Source of the DNA: Ligustrum vulgare | Lineage: Eukaryota; Streptophyta; Magnoliopsida; Lamiales; Oleaceae | Direction of reading: 5' to 3' | DNA: 64,000 nt | Assembly (NCBI GenBank): GCA_963555705.1 | Contig: OY743172.1 | Coordinates: 22,815,446-22,879,445 of the forward strand | Shown: positions 59,501 to 64,000 of the stretch, in pieces | How positions within the stretch are numbered: position 1 is the stretch's first letter | Layout: every line of letters starts with the position of its first letter | Notes under the pieces: generated by a model | Told to the model about the DNA's origin: nothing | What the model saw: only the letters and a program-made list of their open reading frames with translations | Database searches by the model: none | Translations under genes and position numbers: made by a program

Positions 59501-60454
59501 GAGTCTTTGGCTGATACACTTAACTGCTGATGTTTGCATTTGAGGAGATAGCTGTTATATATCTGTTTCTCTTGGTTGTCTATACTTGTAGTTCAGCATT
59601 CTGTTCTTCCATTTTTCATGTTTTTTCTACTAGCTATGGTATGTGCTTTCAAAGACATTGGCTGAAGATGCTGCCTGGAAATTTGTGAAAGAGAAAGGTC
59701 TCGACATGGTCACAATAAACCCAGCTATGGTTATTGGTCCACTGTTGCAGCCAACGCTAAACACAAGTTCTGCTGCAATTTTGAGCTTGATAAAGAGTAA
59801 GTTCTATTTGCTTAACAGTGAGACGTTAGACTCTTTGTTGATTTATATTTCTTCAAATGATGTTGCTAATGTTTGTTGCAACAATATTAAAAATCAAGTA
59901 ATTTGTTTCTTTTGATTGAGATCAGTTCTTGAGAAGCTTTGATCAGGAGCTTCCATTTGCTCATCCCATTCTCTATAAACCCCCCTCCTATATTTTGTTC
60001 TGAGAGATGCGTAATGGAAAACTTAAGTCTGCATAATCACTTCAGCTATGCAAATCAAATTAATAAGTTACACTTTTATCTTTTTATGGTGAAAGGCATA
60101 TATATATGTTTAAGTTAGGCACTTGATGCCATGAAATTCTTAGTCCTTCTTACGAAATTATTTGTATTCTAGTGTTAATATTAGAATGTTTCCTAGATCT
60201 TTATTACTTTCTCTTTCTTGGATTATCTAATAATGACTCTTTTTTTTGGGGGGAAATCTTAATGCAGATGAAGGACCTTACCCAAATGCTACATTTGGAT
60301 GGGTTAATGTCAAAGATGTCGCCAATGCTCATATTTTGGCATTTGAGAATCCTTCAGCTAATGGAAGATATTGTTTGGTGGAGAGCGTAGCACATTACTC
60401 AGAAATTGTGAAAATACTGCGTCAACTTTACCCTACTCTTCCTCTTCCAGAAAA
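56542..60454 (+). CDS. cinnamoyl-CoA reductase-like / phenylacetaldehyde reductase-like SDR, exons 1-5 of 6
   Basis: Exons 56542-56659, 57834-58003, 58925-59116, 59634-59796, 60268-60454; all introns GT-AG. Exons 2-5 have exactly the lengths of gene 1 (170, 192, 163, 187 nt); exon 1 is 6 nt longer because of an extra in-frame ATG (MSMATK). [14 protein letters not shown] and WYVLSK keep the Rossmann and Ser-Tyr-Lys residues. 276 codons are present; about 50 C-terminal residues (the exon starting CAED in gene 1) were not found before 64000. The terminal exon is therefore beyond the window or lost. Intron 5 is over 3.5 kb and begins with a MITE. Substrate inferred as an aldehyde or CoA ester; the CCR Cys signature is absent. 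Confidence 0.85.
57594..57616 (+). repeat. G23 homopolymer in intron 1 of gene 2
   Basis: Twenty-three consecutive G; capable of quadruplex formation and prone to sequencing error. Lies on the coding strand. Confidence 0.9.
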
Positions 60455-60458
60455 GTAA

Positions 60459-61535
60459 GGCTGCGTTCTCTTTGTATTTCAGTTTCATGTTTTCATTTTC
60501 GAAAATATTTTCTATTTTCCATTTTCTGTGACTTTTTTCGAAATTGCTGAAAACGCGTTTGGTTTGTTATTTCTGAAAACTGTTTTCGAAAATGAAAAGC
60601 TGGAAAACGCGTTCTGTTTAAAATTTTGAAGAAAATTATTTCATATTGTTTGTGAATATAAATGAAATAAAGATATCATATTTTGAGTTACACAACAAAA
60701 ATAAATGAAATGACCCCTATCACACAATTTGGTTATACCAAAAAAGTTCAAAAATTCATGTTGCCCTTCTAAAGTAATCGTTCAACATTTGAGTAGTAAT
60801 TTTCCCTTCTAAAGTAATCGTTCCATTTAATACTTTATATAGATACATCCTTCTAGTAAGCACTCATAACGTTTAAAATTTAAGTTTCAATAAAATTTGC
60901 AAAAATCAATTTACGTTAATTAATTATGCCCTTACAAATTAAGTGTCTACAATACAAAAGTAAAAAAGAAATGTTTAATAATTAAGCACATGATACATCA
61001 TCAGAAAGATGATTGAATTTGGAGTTCTACGCAAAAAACAGAGTGCAATTCGGAGTTGTACATCAAAAGTTATACATGTTTGAAGACAATGACATATAAA
61101 GCAAATACGAAAAGGACTAAATTGAAAGAAAAGTAAAATTTGTGAACTAATGTGCAACAAAATCTGAAGTTGAGGGACTTAAGTTGCAAATAAATTAGGA
61201 TATTTTCGAAAGAAATTTCAAAATTTGAGGATTAAAATGACAAGTTTTGAAAATCAGGGACCAATAACGTAATTAAAAATGATAAATTTTGACAAATTTC
61301 AAATTTTTTTGATTATTTTAAATTTTTTTTTTTAAGTGGAAAAAGCGCGTTTTCCGCGTTTTCCACTTATAAGGCAAAACTTTCGGAAAACGCGGAAAAT
61401 GTGATTTTCATGTTTTCCATTTCCTTTATAAATTTTGAAAACGTTTTCAAATTTTTTTTTCCGAAAACGGCGCAAGAGAACGCGTTTTCCGCGTTTTCGA
61501 AAATGGAAAACGGAAAACGACTGGAAAACGCAGCC
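60459..61535. mobile_element. PIF/Harbinger-type non-autonomous element in the intron 5 donor
   Basis: Termini ggctgcgttctcttt and, at the right, reverse complement ggctgcgttttccag; TSD TAA at 60456-60458 and 61536-61538. The interior is full of 'cgaaaa' and 'gaaaacgcg' in both orientations. The left TSD is the TAA of the splice donor GTAAG of gene 2. Confidence 0.8.
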
Positions 61536-61687
61536 TAAGTTTTTTTTATGAATCAATATCAATGCGTGGTTATGTTAACAATGAGTTACTATCTAGTTTT
61601 AATGTGCACAATGCTGTATGCGTGGTGGTGTGATTTAGCTTTCCAATATAAGAACTTTGTTGCTTAAATAGGTAATAAAGAAAAAGT

Positions 61688-61930
61688 AAGGTGGCGTTCT
61701 GTTTGTATTTTATTTTGTATTTTCATTTTCGAAAATGTTTTATGTTTTTATTTTTAAATTTGTTGAAAACGCGTTTGGTTTGTCATTTTTAAAAATTGTT
61801 TTTGAAAATCAAAAGTTGAAAAACATGTTCTGTTTGAAATTTTGCAGAATACTACTTTTTTAATTAATTTGCTTGCAGAATACTATTGGCTCAAACTCAA
61901 ATTTCCTTTCACAATACACTGAAAACATGG
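61688..61930. mobile_element. fragment of a second Harbinger-type element
   Basis: TAAggtggcgttctgtttg at 61688 is the left end of a relative of the 60459 element. The right end was not found. Confidence 0.45.
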
Positions 61931-61937
61931 TTACCTG

Positions 61938-62514
61938 TAGTGTTGGCAACGGGGCGGATCGGGGTCCGATCCGCCCCGTCCTGAACTTTTTTGGCCCGAT
62001 CCGGATTCGCCCCGCGATCCGTCAAATTTCGGGTCGGGTCTGGGCGGATCGGTTCACCGATCCGCCAAATTATATTTTTTATTTTTTTAATTTTTTAAAA
62101 TTTTTTTAAATATATTTTAAATTAAATATTTTTAAAAAAATTTAGAAAAATTATTATTTTTATTAAATTTTATTTATTTTATTGAAACGAGACGTATAGA
62201 GGCCGATTCAACGGATCGAGTTTTTTTGCCATCACTTATTGGAATTCTTTCTTCAAATGAAGAACATGAAAAATGTGTTTTCTTTAAAATGCAAAGATTG
62301 CAGGTTATTCTCAGAAATTAAAGTTTGTTACAAAATTTACATATTAGATTTTTATACATGATAAAAAAATTATATTAAAAAAAATGTCGGATCGCGGATC
62401 GGGGCGGATCGGATCAGCCCCGATCCAAATCCGCTCCGTGAATTTTCGGATCGGGGCGAATCACATAAATTTCGATCCGTAGATCCACGGATCGGGATTT
62501 TTTTTCCATCTTTA
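61938..62514. mobile_element. non-autonomous hAT element, ggcggatcgg type
   Basis: Termini TAGTGTTGGCAA / TTTCCATCTTTA; flanks gttacctg (61930-61937) and gttaccta (62515-62522) match at 7 of 8. Both ends are packed with 'ggcggatcgg' and 'gatccgcc'. Lies in intron 5 of gene 2. Confidence 0.75.
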
Positions 62515-62522
62515 GTTACCTA

Positions 62523-64000
62523 TAACACACTAATGTGAGCACTAAGAGTCTATATGAACAAAAAGAATTCCTACTTAATTTTTTTTGTAATGTTGATATT
62601 AAATTCAATAAAATTTTATTTTATGATAATTCTAAAAAAAAAAAAAAAAAAAATCAACTTTATTTTAAGCTTAGTTCCAAGTCAGGATTATTCTAAAAAA
62701 AAAAAAAAATTTATTTAGCTTCTGTCTGGCCGCGAGTTTTCACCCAAAAATATGGTTTTGTACAGTAAAAAAAGTCCAAAATTGTAGGCGCTGTGAGATG
62801 GAAGTTGTCTGTGGGTCCCAGTAAGTCAAACAAACTGTAGAAAAAATTGGTTAGGCTTAGTTCCAAGATAGGATAATTCTCAAAAAAAAAAAAAAAAAAA
62901 AAAATCAATTTTATTTAGAGCTTAGTTCCAAGCCAGGATAAATTTTTATTGAAATATACACAAAATGCCCAAAATGAGATTTTGGGCGTTTTGCATTTTG
63001 TGTACAAATCTTTTTTTTGTTTTTCAAAATGCATTTCCGAAAATGGTAAAGAGATCGCGTTTTTAGTGTTTTCGAAAATAAAAACAGAAAACGGTCTCAA
63101 AACAGCGAAGAGAACAGGGCCTAAGACCCTATGTGGTTCACCATGCAAATGATTGATTTATAATGTAGTGTTAAGTTTCCTAGCCAATAATGAGTTTCAT
63201 GTAATCTAGAAATCATTTAATTTAAATATGAAGTCACAATAATCTGGCCTCATATTTCCCTGTAAACAAGATGATAGTCACATCACATATTTCGTGAACT
63301 TAAAAAGTAGATAAATAATTCTCTCTCAAAATTTTTTTGGGGAAAAAAAAAAAATCTTCTAGGTAAAAATCATAGTAGCAATTTTTTAACTAATCCTTAA
63401 AGTTAGAATGTTGGAGCCAAATATTTGATGTAAGTTTATCTTTACTTCCCACTTAGCGAAGTTGACTATGCTCCTTGCACAAAGATGCTATGTGAATTCT
63501 TAAAGAAGTTGCCGCTACTTGAGTCTTGTAATCAGAATCATCAATACTATTAAAATATTTCATAAAATACTATTATATTATTTTAATTCATAAAATACTG
63601 CATAATAGACCCAAGAAACCCATATGTACTGTTGCAAAACATCCTCATTATTTTTTTGTAACTGAAACTTAATGACCTAAATTTAAGCAGTAAATTAATC
63701 ACGACTACTATAGGGATGCAGAATTCAAATTCAAATTCAAATTCATACAATATCATCAATCATATAAAGTCAACTATCTGTTAAGGTAGAGATGATGGTA
63801 TGAAAGTAGACAATGAAATCCTCAAAAAATAAATATACAGAAACAGAATATCAGGATTGTCATATAGGAAATATATGTTCTACCCAATTCAAACAAGACC
63901 TGGGACTTGTACTATGAAAATGTATATAACAAATTTTCTTTAGTTTGAAATAAAAGGTATAAGAGGGAGCCCCAATCAGTTGATGTAAAATGCGGATTCG
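62523..64000. other. rest of gene 2 intron or downstream DNA
   Basis: Several A-runs (62633-62653, 62695-62709, 62882-62903), each followed by a similar 'ttatttwag.cttagttcca' phrase, suggest short retroposed or tandem segments. A Harbinger-like right end 'agaacagggcc'+TAA lies at about 63112-63125. No terminal reductase exon recognised. Confidence 0.45.

Noticed and set aside
63457..63525. Candidate last exon of reductase gene 2
   Set aside because: No frame here matches the CAED...[15 protein letters not shown] type C-terminus seen in gene 1, and no matching acceptor phase was found.

Overview
The window is nuclear DNA of a flowering plant, most likely a eudicot. It is AT-rich, its genes have GT-AG introns, and it is crowded with plant-type transposable elements: Ty3/gypsy chromoviruses, an L1-type LINE, a T-tailed SINE, hAT and PIF/Harbinger elements. 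The species cannot be named from sequence alone. Coordinates were read by eye, so element ends without a target-site duplication (TSD) are approximate.

Host genes. Two close paralogs of a cinnamoyl-CoA-reductase-like / phenylacetaldehyde-reductase-like short-chain reductase flank the window in divergent orientation. Gene 1 (minus, 7385-12530) is complete: six exons, 978 nt, 325 codons plus stop. Gene 2 (plus, from 56542) has exons 1-5, with exon lengths that match gene 1 exactly after exon 1; its last exon is not in the window. The 44 kb between them is nearly all mobile DNA. Small host-derived relics also occur: an AP-1 gamma-adaptin exon, a Myb/SANT-like pseudogene, a FAR1/MULE-like zinc knuckle, an RPA-like exon and a cystatin-like fragment.

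Nest 1 (15.0-30.0 kb). A 5'-truncated LINE inserted at AAAGATCAAGCTTAAAA. It was later split by a hAT MITE, by a solo gypsy LTR that itself contains a second gypsy LTR carrying two hAT elements, and by a dead Reina-like retrotransposon (23017-29383) whose left LTR holds a further hAT element. Most of these insertions keep a readable TSD, so their order can be reconstructed.

Nest 2 (34.98-46.61 kb). A palindromic element contains a hAT-type insertion. That insertion holds a solo LTR and, separately, a very young 9.1-kb LTR retrotransposon (36521-45596, TSD GTTCT, LTRs differing at about six positions). The retrotransposon lies on the minus strand and has lost nearly all its polyprotein, except a chromodomain tail. 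In its place, on the opposite strand, it carries two open frames: a 185-aa protein with a basic patch and four-cysteine knuckle resembling the nucleic-acid-binding proteins of betaflexivirids, and an intronless LOG-like cytokinin-activating enzyme frame. The second has its own TATA-like box, a downstream set of three hairpin repeats and a poly(A) signal. This cassette is the most unusual thing in the window.

Other regions. 49.06-50.64 kb is a back-to-back inverted pair of LTRs packed with a 10-bp palindrome. 53.2-55.8 kb holds tandem repeats and a Harbinger-type element. Intron 5 of gene 2 begins with a MITE inserted exactly in the splice donor.
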